A stretch of DNA of 64,000 bases from Ectothiorhodospiraceae bacterium (GTDB lineage Bacteria; Pseudomonadota; Gammaproteobacteria; HK1): the NCBI GenBank assembly GCA_024234875.1, contig JACKNM010000020.1, positions 24,532 to 88,531 on the forward strand. Reading direction: 5' to 3'. Positions within the stretch are counted from its first letter, which is position 1, and each line of letters starts with the position of its first letter. The position numbers and the translations under genes are program-made. This document shows positions 21,718-29,818 of the stretch, in pieces. The notes under the pieces are model-generated. The model did no database searches and was not told where the DNA came from. It saw only the letters and a program-made list of their open reading frames with translations.

Positions 21718-22497
21718 TCACCCGCCTCCCTGCGCCCACGCCCGGAGGAATGCGTCGAGATGCGGGCGCCCCTCGCGGCGTAGCGAGTCGCGGACGTACT
21801 CGCACTCGATGTCGTAGGCGTCCGGCGCGAGGCGGCCGCGCATCATCTCGTATCGCAGCCACAACAGGTAGGTGTTGAGGACGTCGGTCTCGCAATAGTC
21901 GCGGATGGCCCCGATCTCGCCGGCCAGGAAGGCGTCCCAGACCCGCGCGCCGTCCATTCCCATCTTGCCCGGCAGCCCGAGCAGGCTCGCCATCTCGTCG
22001 AGGCGGACCCAGGCGCGCGGGGTGTATCCCGCGAGGACGTCCATGAGATCGGTGTGCCGCGCGTGATAGCGGTTGAGGTAGTTGTTGTAGCGAAAGCTCG
22101 TGTCGTCGTCGCCGGTCTCCCAGTAGCGCGGGGCGACCACCCGATTGAGCATCGAGCGGTAATGGATCACCGGCAGGTCGAAGCCGCCGCCGTTCCAGGA
22201 GACCAGGGTCGGGCCATAGCGGTCGATGCCGTCGAAGAAGCGCTCCAACAACTCGCGCTCCGACGAGTCCGGCTCGCCGAGCGACCAGACCTTGAAGCGG
22301 TCCCCGGTGCGCAGCACCGTCGCGATCGCCACCACCCGGTGCAGGTGGTGGCGCAAGAACTCGCTCCCGGTATCCTGGCGAGCGCGATTGAGCATCACCT
22401 GCGCCACCTGCGCGTCGTCGAGGTCGTGCAGCCCGAGCAGGCGCCGGCCGGCGGCGACGTCCGGCACCGTCTCGATGTCGAATACCAGCACGTTCAT
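21718..22497 (-). CDS. PolB-like 3'-5' exonuclease (DEDDy fold)
   Basis: 259 residues. Exo I FDIETVPD at residues 6-13, Exo II in SWNGGGFDLPVIHYR and Exo III in YCETDVLNTYLLWLR. The matching family (predicted 3'-5' exonuclease related to the proofreading domain of family B polymerases) consists of stand-alone nucleases of unknown precise role. It lies just upstream of rlmD on the same strand and may be part of the same transcript. Confidence 0.88.
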   Translation of the reverse strand: MNVLVFDIETVPDVAAGRRLLGLHDLDDAQVAQVMLNRARQDTGSEFLRHHLHRVVAIATVLRTGDRFKVWSLGEPDSSERELLERFFDGIDRYGPTLVSWNGGGFDLPVIHYRSMLNRVVAPRYWETGDDDTSFRYNNYLNRYHARHTDLMDVLAGYTPRAWVRLDEMASLLGLPGKMGMDGARVWDAFLAGEIGAIRDYCETDVLNTYLLWLRYEMMRGRLAPDAYDIECEYVRDSLRREGRPHLDAFLRAWAQGGG

Positions 22498-22531
22498 CGC
22501 CGATGCGCTCGATGCGCGTGGAGCACCGGCG

Positions 22532-23179
22532 TCAGCGCTGCGACCAGCCGGATGCGGTGCGGTACCACCATCCGGACTTGGCCTGCTCGATCCAACGCCG
22601 CGCGAAGGTGGCGCGGACCTCGGGCTCCCACTCCGGATGGCCGTTGGCGCGCGCGATCTCGGCGTAGAGCGCGTCGCGGTCGCGATTCTCCTCCGCCACC
22701 AGGGTGTTCACGGTGCCGCGCTGAGCCAGCGGGACCGCCTTGGGGTCGCGCAGCACGACTCGCCCGTCACCGCCGAGTCCGACGGCGCCGCTCGCGTAGA
22801 ACGGCTCGAGGCTCGGATAGCGCGCCTTCATGCTCGAGGTCAGCTTGCGGACCGCGGGCGTGGCGACGTCGAAATCCGGCTGCTGCGCGACGGCGTCGCG
22901 AACCAGCGCCGAGAGGGCGAGGCCGACGAGACGGCGCAGCGCGGGATGGTCGACGGCACTGGTCGGCGTGGCCGGCTTCCTCGCCTGTGGCTCGCCCTCG
23001 CGCTCACCCCACACCTCCTCGATGATCCGATCCGCCGCGCGCTCCGCCGCCGCGGCGGGGAAGTAGACGTTGATGGTGACGCACGCGCCGAGCGCGAGCG
23101 CGCCGAGCACGAGCATCCCCGCCCGGGTCCATCTGGTGCGGTCGCGCCCGCGGTCGCGGGCCGTCGACGAGCCGTTCAT
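22532..23179 (-). CDS. DUF1318 lipoprotein, YdbL-like with a YnbE-like head
   Basis: 215 residues. Lipoprotein signal with lipobox LGAC, lipidated Cys near residue 33, followed by VTINVYFPAAAAERAADRII. The C-terminal half (ENRDRDALYAEIARANG and the SGWWYRTASGWSQR end) matches the YdbL/DUF1318 pattern. In E. coli ynbE (a short lipoprotein with an ITIN strand) and ydbL are separate genes next to ydbH; here the two parts appear joined. It probably assists the YdbH protein encoded immediately upstream in bridging inner and outer membranes. GAGG lies before the ATG at 23179. Confidence 0.75.
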   Translation of the reverse strand: MNGSSTARDRGRDRTRWTRAGMLVLGALALGACVTINVYFPAAAAERAADRIIEEVWGEREGEPQARKPATPTSAVDHPALRRLVGLALSALVRDAVAQQPDFDVATPAVRKLTSSMKARYPSLEPFYASGAVGLGGDGRVVLRDPKAVPLAQRGTVNTLVAEENRDRDALYAEIARANGHPEWEPEVRATFARRWIEQAKSGWWYRTASGWSQR

Positions 23180-23303
23180 CGTCCTACCTCCGTCAATTCG
23201 TGCGAGCCGACCGCGCCGCAAGCACGGCCGGGGTAATCTGCCGCATACGCGCGGTCATCGCCAGCGATCGCGCCCGCTGCGGCGCCGCACCGGCGCATCG
23301 CGC

Positions 23304-25463
23304 TCAGCGGACGATGACGTCGTCGACGTTGCGCACCCGGGCCAGGCGCTCGACCAGGGTCTTCCAGTCTACTCGGTCGCTGTAGCCGACCACGTCGATG
23401 CGCGGCGGCCAGCCGCCCCCGCGCACGATGTAGTAGCCGCCGTCGTGGGGCGCGACGCCGCCCATCTCGCACACCCCGCGGCGAAGGCGGCAGCGGATGC
23501 CGAGTCGGTCGTACGAGAACTCCTCGAAGAAGCGCAGGAAGGTCGACGACACCACCGCACCGGTGCCACCGAGGCTCGCGAGATTGTCCACCGCGCGCTG
23601 CGAGATGCGGTGGGCCGTGTCGTCGTCCTCCGGGGTCGCCAGCTCGGCGTCGAACGCGATCGGGCGCCAGTCCTCGAGCTCGAGACCGGCGATGCGTCCA
23701 CCGAGCCGACCGGAGATGTGACCGAAGGACAGCGCGCGGGTCAGCGGCTCGAGCGAGAGTCCGTGCACGTCGATGTCGGCACGCAGCCTCGGCACCAACC
23801 CGAACGGCTCCTCGATGCGCAGTCCACGCACCTCGACCGTGCCGTCGAACAGCTCCGCACGCACCACCCCGTCGACTCGGAACACGCCGTCGGCATAGCG
23901 CACCACCGGCGCCCGCGCCGCCACCGTGCCGGGAAAGCCAGGCCAGCCGAGCGCCGCCGCCAGTCGCTCGAGACCGATCGGTCGCAGTGCCGCGTCGAGC
24001 CGGGCGGTGACCGACGGCGTCCCGATGCCCTCGACCTCGAGTCCCGAGAGCTCGACCGCGCCATCGAGGATGGGGATGACCGCTGCCTCGTCCAGTCCCA
24101 ACGCGTTCCCGCGCGCATGGAACGCGGCGCGGGCGGGTCCGACGTCGAGTCGGTAGAGCGCGCCCCCGCGCCAGGCGAGCCAGGACGGGGGCGCGGTGGC
24201 GCGCCCCCAGCTCACCGCGCCGTCCAGGCCGAGCACGCCGAAGCGCGCGGCCGCGTCCTCCACCGTCAACCCCTCGATGGTGAGGGTGGCCTGCGCCACG
24301 CCGTCGTCGTCGAGCCGCGCGGAGCCACCCAACCGCCCGCCCTGCACGTCGAGGCCGGCAAGCGAGCTGCCGGCGAGCAACGGCTCGGCCAGCACGCGAT
24401 ACAGGGCGGTGGCGCCGGTGGGCGGGACGTCGACGGCGAGGTCGATCCGAGGCAGCAACGAGCCGGCCGCGCGCAGCTCGACCACGCCTGCCTGGGCCAC
24501 GCGTGCCGCGTCGACGACGAGCGCCCCACCGGGCTGCCAGCGGGCGCTCAGCGTCGCCTCGAGCGGGTGGGTGCCGGCATCGACGAACACCGGATGGACG
24601 TAGAGCCCGCCGGCTCCGACGGACACCGCGGCGTCGAGGCGCCAACCGGCGCCGGCGTCGGCACCGTCGAGGGTCGCCGAGACCGAGAGTCCCTCGGCTG
24701 CGCGCAGACCGGTGGGGTCGGAGAGGTCGACCGCGGCGGCGGCGAGCTCGGCATGCAACCGACGTCGTCCCGGTCGGCCCTCGACCACGGCGCGGATGCG
24801 CCCGCTCGCGGCGCCGCGCGCGCTGACCTCGACGCCGGCGCTGGCGGCGACGCGGGCGAGCATCGCCGCGACGTCACCTTCGAGCGTCAGGGTGAGGCGC
24901 GGCGCCTCGGCCTTGCCGTCGACCGCGGCGCTGAGACGGGCGGCACCGAGGTCGAGACCGGTGAGCCGGGCACGGACATCGGCACCGTCGATCGCGAGCT
25001 CGAAGGCTGCCGGACGCGGGGTGACCCCGGGGGCCCGGGCGAGGACCTCGCCGTCGGCGCAGCGCAGGCTCGCCGCGCCCATGCTCCAACGCCCACAACG
25101 CACCGACACGCTCGACAACGCCGGCAGCGGAGGCGGCAGTGAGACCCGCTCGAGCTCGATGCGTGCACTCGGTGCCGACGCCGGCTCGTCCTCGTCGGCG
25201 CTCGGCCCGAGGGGGAGCACCAACTGCGCTCGCCCGATGCGGATGCCGTGGCCCTCGATCGGACCCGCGTCCAGGGTCAGCGTCGACCCGGCCGACGCCT
25301 CCGGCACGGCCAGCAGAGCGGCCAGGGCGAGGAGCGCCCACGACGCGCGCCGCGGCTGGCTTGGCCGATGGCCGAGCCGTCGCGGCGCCCACTGGTGGAC
25401 CCCGCCTCGCGCTCGCGAGCGCCCTTCAGGGCCACCACGGCCGGAAGGGTCGACCCTCGTCAG
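23304..25463 (-). CDS. YdbH-like AsmA-type intermembrane lipid transport protein
   Basis: About 700 residues of beta-rich, repetitive sequence after a hydrophobic leader (ASWALLALAALLAVPEASA). The C-terminal portion holds the recognisable YdbH blocks LDGAVELSGLEVEG, GRIAGLELEDWRPIAFDAEL, TFLRFFEEFSYDRLGIRCRLRRGVCEMGGV and the final YYIVRGGGWPPRIDVVGYSDRVDW. YdbH is one of three AsmA-like proteins (with TamB and YhdP) that carry phospholipids to the outer membrane. The start is uncertain: no ATG, GTG or TTG is in frame between the small ORF upstream and the leader. A CTG at 25463 overlapping that ORF's stop is used here; the only in-frame ATG is at 25700. Confidence 0.75.
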   Translation of the reverse strand: MTRVDPSGRGGPEGRSRARGGVHQWAPRRLGHRPSQPRRASWALLALAALLAVPEASAGSTLTLDAGPIEGHGIRIGRAQLVLPLGPSADEDEPASAPSARIELERVSLPPPLPALSSVSVRCGRWSMGAASLRCADGEVLARAPGVTPRPAAFELAIDGADVRARLTGLDLGAARLSAAVDGKAEAPRLTLTLEGDVAAMLARVAASAGVEVSARGAASGRIRAVVEGRPGRRRLHAELAAAAVDLSDPTGLRAAEGLSVSATLDGADAGAGWRLDAAVSVGAGGLYVHPVFVDAGTHPLEATLSARWQPGGALVVDAARVAQAGVVELRAAGSLLPRIDLAVDVPPTGATALYRVLAEPLLAGSSLAGLDVQGGRLGGSARLDDDGVAQATLTIEGLTVEDAAARFGVLGLDGAVSWGRATAPPSWLAWRGGALYRLDVGPARAAFHARGNALGLDEAAVIPILDGAVELSGLEVEGIGTPSVTARLDAALRPIGLERLAAALGWPGFPGTVAARAPVVRYADGVFRVDGVVRAELFDGTVEVRGLRIEEPFGLVPRLRADIDVHGLSLEPLTRALSFGHISGRLGGRIAGLELEDWRPIAFDAELATPEDDDTAHRISQRAVDNLASLGGTGAVVSSTFLRFFEEFSYDRLGIRCRLRRGVCEMGGVAPHDGGYYIVRGGGWPPRIDVVGYSDRVDWKTLVERLARVRNVDDVIVR

Positions 25464-25666
25464 GCATTCATCGCGCGGCGCTCGTTGCGCATCCGTTTCA
25501 GCAGTGCCTGGCGATCGCGCCGCAGCTGCCGGAGATAGGCACGGGCGCACTTCGCGCGCGGCTCGATCGACCGCGGGCGAGCCTCCAACATGGAGTCCAA
25601 CCGCTGGATCTCGGCCACCAGCTCGTCCTCGGTCCAGCCATGGGCGATCACGTGCGTGTGCAGCAT
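25460..25666 (-). CDS. Small basic protein, paralogue of the 64-residue protein at 26043
   Basis: 68 residues, not recognised. Predicted all-helical, with a basic second half: KCARAYLRQLRRDRQALLKRMR. That stretch aligns with RCAQAYLKALRRNKEESLALLK in the divergent gene at 26043; the first halves also share a pattern (VAEIQRLDSMLEAR against EQDIATIDQKISAR). Conservation of two separated copies supports real coding. No membrane segment or signal peptide. It lies immediately upstream of the ydbH-like frame and could be translated with it. No matching sigma-54 element was found on its side. Confidence 0.6.
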   Translation of the reverse strand: MLHTHVIAHGWTEDELVAEIQRLDSMLEARPRSIEPRAKCARAYLRQLRRDRQALLKRMRNERRAMNA

Positions 25667-25761
25667 CGGCGGTGTCCTGTTGCGTAACCGCTGCGATCAT
25701 CGTCCACGCACGGGGGAAGCTTGAGTGTCGTCGTGCGCCGACCCTCGGCCCCCGGCCCCCC

Positions 25762-25778
25762 TGTCGGAATCCTTTACA
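25762..25778 (+). promoter_or_regulatory. 17-bp box, copy 1
   Basis: TGTCGGAATCCTTTACA. A second copy with two mismatches starts 134 bp downstream and a weaker copy lies before the PEP-CTERM gene. It sits in the 376-bp gap 25667-26042 between two divergent small genes. The TGT...ACA ends suggest binding by a dimeric activator. From memory this resembles the upstream box associated with PEP-CTERM genes and their PrsK/PrsR regulators, which could not be verified here. Confidence 0.5.
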
Positions 25779-25895
25779 TTCCTAAAGGGACCCCGCATGG
25801 TTTGGTAACCCGTTGAGCACGCGAGGATTTCCACCCCCCCCGAGAACCCGTCGACAGGCATTGCGTGCGGTGCCGCACAAACGAACGGAGTCGGC

Positions 25896-25912
25896 TGTCG
25901 GAATTCCTTACA
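25896..25912 (+). promoter_or_regulatory. 17-bp box, copy 2
   Basis: TGTCGGAATTCCTTACA, 15 of 17 identical to copy 1. It ends 64 bp upstream of the -24 element at 25977, the typical reach of a sigma-54 enhancer-binding protein. Confidence 0.55.
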
Positions 25913-25976
25913 AGGGATCCGGCGCCGGCCGCCCCGCGAAGGCGTCAAGCCTTTGTTTCCCGAGCGGAAAAGTAGT

Positions 25977-25991
25977 TGGCCCCGGTTTTGC
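25977..25991 (+). promoter_or_regulatory. Candidate sigma-54 (-24/-12) promoter of the 64-residue gene
   Basis: TGGCCCCGGTTTTGC: TGGC and TTGC with exact 7-base spacing. The predicted start near 26003 leaves a leader of about 40 nt to the ATG at 26043. An in-frame ATG at 25992 overlaps the -12 element and so cannot be the translation start if this promoter is real. Confidence 0.6.
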
Positions 25992-26042
25992 ATGACCACA
26001 GGTGTAGGACCTTCCGGTTCAAAGAAGACGGAGCACCAGCCG

Positions 26043-26237
26043 ATGCATAGCTACGCGAGATTCATGGAGACCCAGCTGGAGCAGGACATCGCCACCATCG
26101 ACCAGAAGATCAGCGCGCGCTCCAAGCCGCGTGACCTCAAGGGTCGCTGCGCCCAGGCCTACCTGAAGGCGCTTCGCCGGAACAAGGAAGAGTCCCTCGC
26201 GCTTCTGAAATTTCGCCGCGCCGAGCTACACTCTTGA
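26043..26237 (+). CDS. Small basic protein of unknown function, sigma-54-type promoter
   Basis: 64 residues, not recognised. Predicted two-helix protein: an acidic first helix (METQLEQDIATIDQKI) and a basic second one (RCAQAYLKALRRNKEE), with one Cys shared with the paralogue at 25460. GGAG lies 12 bases before the ATG. Upstream are a -24/-12 element and two 17-bp boxes; downstream is a hairpin-rich stretch ending in a strong terminator. The arrangement suggests a strongly regulated single-gene transcript, perhaps tied to the PEP-CTERM/exopolysaccharide programme. Confidence 0.65.
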   Translation: MHSYARFMETQLEQDIATIDQKISARSKPRDLKGRCAQAYLKALRRNKEESLALLKFRRAELHS

Positions 26238-26249
26238 TTCGACGCGACG

Positions 26250-26414
26250 GCGAGCCCAGGATGTGCCGGCCGATGAGTGCCGGAGCCACCCGGGGAACCC
26301 CGTGGTGCCGAAGCCTTCGACGGCGCCCGTACGAGGAACGGTAAGGACGATTACGTTCCCTCCCGACGTATCGTGAGTCCCTTGTCTCCCCCGCCTTCGG
26401 GCGGGGTTTTTTTT
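26250..26414 (+). ncRNA. Candidate structured RNA or structured 3' UTR
   Basis: Between the 64-residue gene and the convergent rimI gene lie two stable hairpins and a terminator. Hairpin 1 is around 26286-26307 (CCAC, GGGG, loop AA, CCCC, GTGG). Hairpin 2 is 26333-26362, with GGAACG pairing CGTTCC around the loop GTAAGGACGATTA. Several GGA trinucleotides (five or more) occur, one as AAGGA in the loop of hairpin 2, recalling CsrA/RsmA-titrating small RNAs. No known RNA family is recognised; it may simply be the 3' end of the small gene's mRNA. The 5' end is a guess. Confidence 0.3.
26389..26414 (+). terminator. Strong rho-independent terminator
   Basis: Stem CCCCGCC / GGCGGGG with a TTCG tetraloop, followed by eight T residues. 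It ends the transcript of the 64-residue gene and the candidate RNA before the convergent rimI gene. Confidence 0.9.
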
Positions 26415-26436
26415 GCCCCGCCGCCGCACCGACGTC

Positions 26437-26919
26437 TCAACCCCGCTCCGGCCCGGACAGCCGCCGCACGAGCACCAGCGCGTCCTCGCGCCCCTGGCGG
26501 CCCGGGTAGTACCCGCGGCGCACCCCGATCTCGTTGAACCCCATGCCGGCATAGAGTCTGCGGGCGCGGTAGTTGCTCGGCCGCACCTCGAGCAAGACCG
26601 TACGCGCGCGCGCCCCCTCGGCGAGCTCGACCAGCCGCCCGAGCAACGCTCGCCCGAGCCCACGACCCTGGGCTGCCACGTCGATGCACAGGTTGAGGAC
26701 GTGGGCCTCGCCGACCGCGACATGCATGATCCCGTAGCCGTCGATGCCGCTCGGGCGCTCGAGGACCCAGCAGTCGTAGCCCACGCGCAGGCAATCGCGA
26801 AAGACCCCGGGCGACCACGGGAACTCGTAGGCGCCACGCTCGATGACCACCACGCGGTCGAGATCCGCGTCCGACATCGGGCGAATCGAGCGCTCGGAGG
26901 CCTTCACCTGCGCGTTCAT
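26437..26919 (-). CDS. rimI: Ribosomal protein S18-alanine N-acetyltransferase
   Basis: 160 residues, single GNAT domain. YEFPWSPGVFRDCLRVGYDCWV is the RimI N-terminal signature; VAAQGRGLGRALL carries the acetyl-CoA motif A; LEVRPSNYRARRLYAGMGFNEIGVRRGYY is motif B with the family's YY. It acetylates the N-terminal alanine of S18. The start overlaps the stop of the upstream uracil-DNA glycosylase gene (ATGA), the usual gammaproteobacterial pairing. Confidence 0.94.
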   Translation of the reverse strand: MNAQVKASERSIRPMSDADLDRVVVIERGAYEFPWSPGVFRDCLRVGYDCWVLERPSGIDGYGIMHVAVGEAHVLNLCIDVAAQGRGLGRALLGRLVELAEGARARTVLLEVRPSNYRARRLYAGMGFNEIGVRRGYYPGRQGREDALVLVRRLSGPERG

Positions 26920-27686
26920 CGGTCACGCTCCAGCAACCGCATCACCCGGCGCAGGTCCTCCCACGCCTTCCACTTGTCCGCCGGCGTGCGCAGCAGATAC
27001 GCGGGATGGTAGGTCACCACCACCGGCGTGCCGGTGGCGGCATGGACGTGCTCGCGTCCGCGCATGCGGCCGAGGGTCTCGGTCGACCCGAGCAGATTCT
27101 GCGCCGCCACCCGACCGACGGCGACGATGATACCCGGGCGGACCAGCTCGATCTGGCGGCGCAGGAACCGGCTGCAGGCCGCGACCTCCTCCGGTCTCGG
27201 GTCACGGTTGTTGGGGGGCCGACACTTCACGATGTTCGCGATGTAGACCGCTTCGCGGTCGAGGCCCATCGCCCGCAACATGGCGTTCAGCAAGCGCCCG
27301 GCCCGTCCCACGAATGGCTCGCCCTGCCGATCTTCCTCCGCCCCCGGCCCCTCGCCGACGATCATCAGGCGCGCGCTCGGATCGCCGACACCGAACACGG
27401 TGTGGGTCCGCCCGGCCGCGAGCGCGCACGCCTGGCAATCCGCCACCACCCGCGCCAGACCGCCGAGATCGAGCGCGCCGATGCCGGAGGGATCCATCGG
27501 CGCCGGGGTCGGGCTCGGCGGTGTCGGCACCGAGGTGACATCGGATGCGAGCGACCCGGCGCCGGCGGCCTCGGAAACCGGGGCGGCCACCCGCTCGACC
27601 GCGGCGTCGCGCCGGGCCCAGGCCTGAACGCCCATCGCCTCCAGATAGGCCTGGCGGAGCGTCGGATCATCGACTCGCCGAGTCAC
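26916..27686 (-). CDS. Uracil-DNA glycosylase, family 4 (Fe-S)
   Basis: 256 residues from a GTG. A low-complexity Pro/Ala/Ser linker (about residues 35-70) precedes the catalytic domain. Visible are CQACAL and KCRPPNNRDPRPEEVAAC (cysteines of the 4Fe-4S cluster), VGEGPGAEEDRQGEPFVGRAGRLL (active-site loop) and TYHPAYLLR. It removes uracil from DNA after cytosine deamination. Coupled to rimI by a four-base overlap. Confidence 0.93.
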   Translation of the reverse strand: MTRRVDDPTLRQAYLEAMGVQAWARRDAAVERVAAPVSEAAGAGSLASDVTSVPTPPSPTPAPMDPSGIGALDLGGLARVVADCQACALAAGRTHTVFGVGDPSARLMIVGEGPGAEEDRQGEPFVGRAGRLLNAMLRAMGLDREAVYIANIVKCRPPNNRDPRPEEVAACSRFLRRQIELVRPGIIVAVGRVAAQNLLGSTETLGRMRGREHVHAATGTPVVVTYHPAYLLRTPADKWKAWEDLRRVMRLLERDR

Positions 27687-27693
27687 CGGGGGC

Positions 27694-28500
27694 TCACTCC
27701 CGGCGCGCGCGCTCGTCTCCGACCAGCCCGCCCGTCCGCCGCCCGGCGCGGCGCCGGCGTAGCTGCACCAGGGTCAGGATCGGGCCCGACGCCGCATACG
27801 CGGCACAGGCTCCGAACAGCACCAGCGGCGGATCGGTCGAGACCAGGACGAACAGCAACAACACCGCGAGGACGGCCACGAACGGCACGCGACCACGGAG
27901 ATCGAGATCCTTGAAGCTGTAGAACCTGACGTTCGAGACCATCAGGATCGCGGTGGCCACCGTCACCGTGAACACCACGACCGGCGCCTCCCCCGGGGCG
28001 ACGCCATAGTCGGTCGACAGCCATACCAGCCCGGCGACCACTGCCCCCGCCGCCGGACACGGCAATCCCTGGAAGTAGCGGCGATCGGCGGTCCCGATCT
28101 GGGTATTGAACCGGGCGAGGCGGAGCGCGGTCGCTGCGGCGTAGAAGAACGCGGCCACCCAACCGAGCTTGCCGAGCCCGGAGAGCGCCCACTGGTAGGC
28201 CACCAGTGCTGGCGCCAGCCCGAACGAGACCACGTCGGAGAGGCTGTCGTACTCGGCCCCGAACGCGCTCTGGGTATTGGTGAGCCGCGCGATTCGGCCA
28301 TCGGCGCCGTCGAGCACCATGGCCACGAAAATCGAGACCGCGGCGGCCTCGAACCGACCGCTCATCGCCGCCACGATGGCGTAGAACCCGGCGAACAGCG
28401 CCGCGGTGGTGAACAGATTGGGCAGGAGGTAGATGCCTCGGCGCTGCTTCTTCACGCCGGGCTGCTCGACAACTGGCTCGGGGCCGTTGGCCTTGGTCAT
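27694..28500 (-). CDS. pssA: CDP-diacylglycerol--serine O-phosphatidyltransferase
   Basis: 268 residues with about eight membrane helices. The CDP-alcohol phosphotransferase motif is intact: DGADGRIARLTNTQSAFGAEYDSLSD (DG-x2-AR-x8-G-x3-D-x3-D, about residues 64-88). It makes phosphatidylserine, the precursor of phosphatidylethanolamine. The ATG at 28500 follows a GAGG site. This is the integral-membrane (Bacillus-type) enzyme, not the E. coli phospholipase-D-like PssA. Confidence 0.93.
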   Translation of the reverse strand: MTKANGPEPVVEQPGVKKQRRGIYLLPNLFTTAALFAGFYAIVAAMSGRFEAAAVSIFVAMVLDGADGRIARLTNTQSAFGAEYDSLSDVVSFGLAPALVAYQWALSGLGKLGWVAAFFYAAATALRLARFNTQIGTADRRYFQGLPCPAAGAVVAGLVWLSTDYGVAPGEAPVVVFTVTVATAILMVSNVRFYSFKDLDLRGRVPFVAVLAVLLLFVLVSTDPPLVLFGACAAYAASGPILTLVQLRRRRAGRRTGGLVGDERARRE

Positions 28501-28716
28501 CGTCGCCTCGCTCGCAGCCAGGGGTACGTTTTCCCGGAGACGCGCCCGATCACGCCGTGCATCGACGACCGGGCGCGCCACACGGAACGCCCGAGATCGA
28601 GCATGCCTCACGCGGACAAAGGCTACAGGAGAACCGGCCTCGACACGAAACCCGGGCGGCGAATCGCCACCCGGGTCGCCTCGTGCCGTGGGCGCACGGG
28701 CGCGCGCCGACGGCGA

Positions 28717-29733
28717 TCAGTTCTTGCTGCGGTCGACGAGCTGCTTGGCCTTGATCCAGGGCATCATGGCACGCAGCCGTGCTCCGACCTCCTCGACCTG
28801 GTGGGCCTGGGAGATCCGACGCATCGCCTTCATCGTGGCGGTGCCACCCTGGTTCTCCAGGATGAACTCGCGGGCGAAACGGCCGGTCTGGATCTCCGAC
28901 AGGATCTTCTTCATCTCGGCCTTGACGTGGTCGTCGACCAGGCGCGGACCGCGAGTGAGATCACCGTACTCGGCGGTGTTGGACACCGAGTAACGCATGT
29001 TGGCGATCCCGCCCTCGTAGATGAGATCGACGATCAGCTTCACCTCGTGGACGCACTCGAAGTACGCCATCTCCGGCGCGTACCCCGCGTCGACGAGGGT
29101 CTCGAAACCGGCCTGGATGAGTGCCGTCAGGCCACCACAGAGCACCACCTGCTCGCCGAAGAGATCGGTCTCGGTCTCTTCCTGGAAGGTGGTCTCGATG
29201 ACGCCGGCGCGGCCGCCGCCGATGGCGCAGGCGTAGGACAGGGCGACGTCCTTGGCCTGGCCGCTGGCGTCGTTGGCGATCGCGATCAGCGCCGGAATGC
29301 CCTGGCCGTCGACATAGGTCGAGCGCACCAGGTGACCGGGGCCCTTGGGCGCGATCATCACCACGTCGACGTCGGCGCTCGGCTCGATCTGGCCGAAGTG
29401 GATGTTGAAGCCGTGGGCGAAGGCGATCATGTTGCCGGCCTTCAGGTTCGGCGCGATGTCGTCGCGGTAGATCTTCGCCTGGTGCTCGTCGGGCGCCAGC
29501 ACCATCACCATGTCCGCCCAGGCCACCGCGTCGGCCACCGACTTCACGGTGAGACCGGCGTTGCGCGCCTTCGCCTCCGACGCCGACCCCGGCCGCAGCC
29601 CGACAGTGACGTCGACACCGGACTCCTTGAGGTTGTTGGCGTGGGCGTGGCCCTGCGAGCCATAGCCGATGACCGCGACCTTCTTCCCCTGGATCAGGGA
29701 CAGATCCGCGTCCTTGTCGTAGTAGATGTTCAT
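28717..29733 (-). CDS. ilvC: Ketol-acid reductoisomerase (class I)
   Basis: 338 residues, the class I length. NADPH site VIGYGSQGHAHANNLKESG, the second-domain ligand region FGEQVVLCGGLTALIQAGFETLVDAGY and MRYSVSNTAEYGD. It converts 2-acetolactate to 2,3-dihydroxy-isovalerate using NADPH and magnesium. The ATG at 29733 has GAGGGG upstream. Downstream of ilvB and ilvN on the same strand, forming an ilvBNC operon followed by pssA. Confidence 0.97.
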   Translation of the reverse strand: MNIYYDKDADLSLIQGKKVAVIGYGSQGHAHANNLKESGVDVTVGLRPGSASEAKARNAGLTVKSVADAVAWADMVMVLAPDEHQAKIYRDDIAPNLKAGNMIAFAHGFNIHFGQIEPSADVDVVMIAPKGPGHLVRSTYVDGQGIPALIAIANDASGQAKDVALSYACAIGGGRAGVIETTFQEETETDLFGEQVVLCGGLTALIQAGFETLVDAGYAPEMAYFECVHEVKLIVDLIYEGGIANMRYSVSNTAEYGDLTRGPRLVDDHVKAEMKKILSEIQTGRFAREFILENQGGTATMKAMRRISQAHQVEEVGARLRAMMPWIKAKQLVDRSKN

Positions 29734-29818
29734 GCTCGACCCCTCGGTAGTCAGATGTGAGCGAATTGCCGAATCGAGCGCCCGGCGGCCACGTCGGCGC
29801 CGCGCGCGGTGACCTGGT

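Noticed and set aside
23070..25142. Very long open frames antisense to real genes (for example plus strand across the ydbH-like gene, minus strand 3228-4832 across ureC, minus strand 33030-34919 across proS, plus strand 7175-8827 across the PEP-CTERM gene)
   Set aside because: In about 70 % G+C DNA stop codons are rare in the shadow frames. These products are Arg/Ala/His-rich without domain motifs, and the opposite strand carries well-recognised genes.
25667..25760. Possible -24/-12 promoter for the 68-residue gene on the minus strand
   Set aside because: The best candidate (TGGACGATGATCGC) has the GG-GC spacing one base short, which is usually inactive.
25992..26042. Upstream ATG at 25992 as the start of the 64-residue gene
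   Set aside because: It overlaps the -12 element of the predicted promoter and has no ribosome site; the paralogue does not support the extension.
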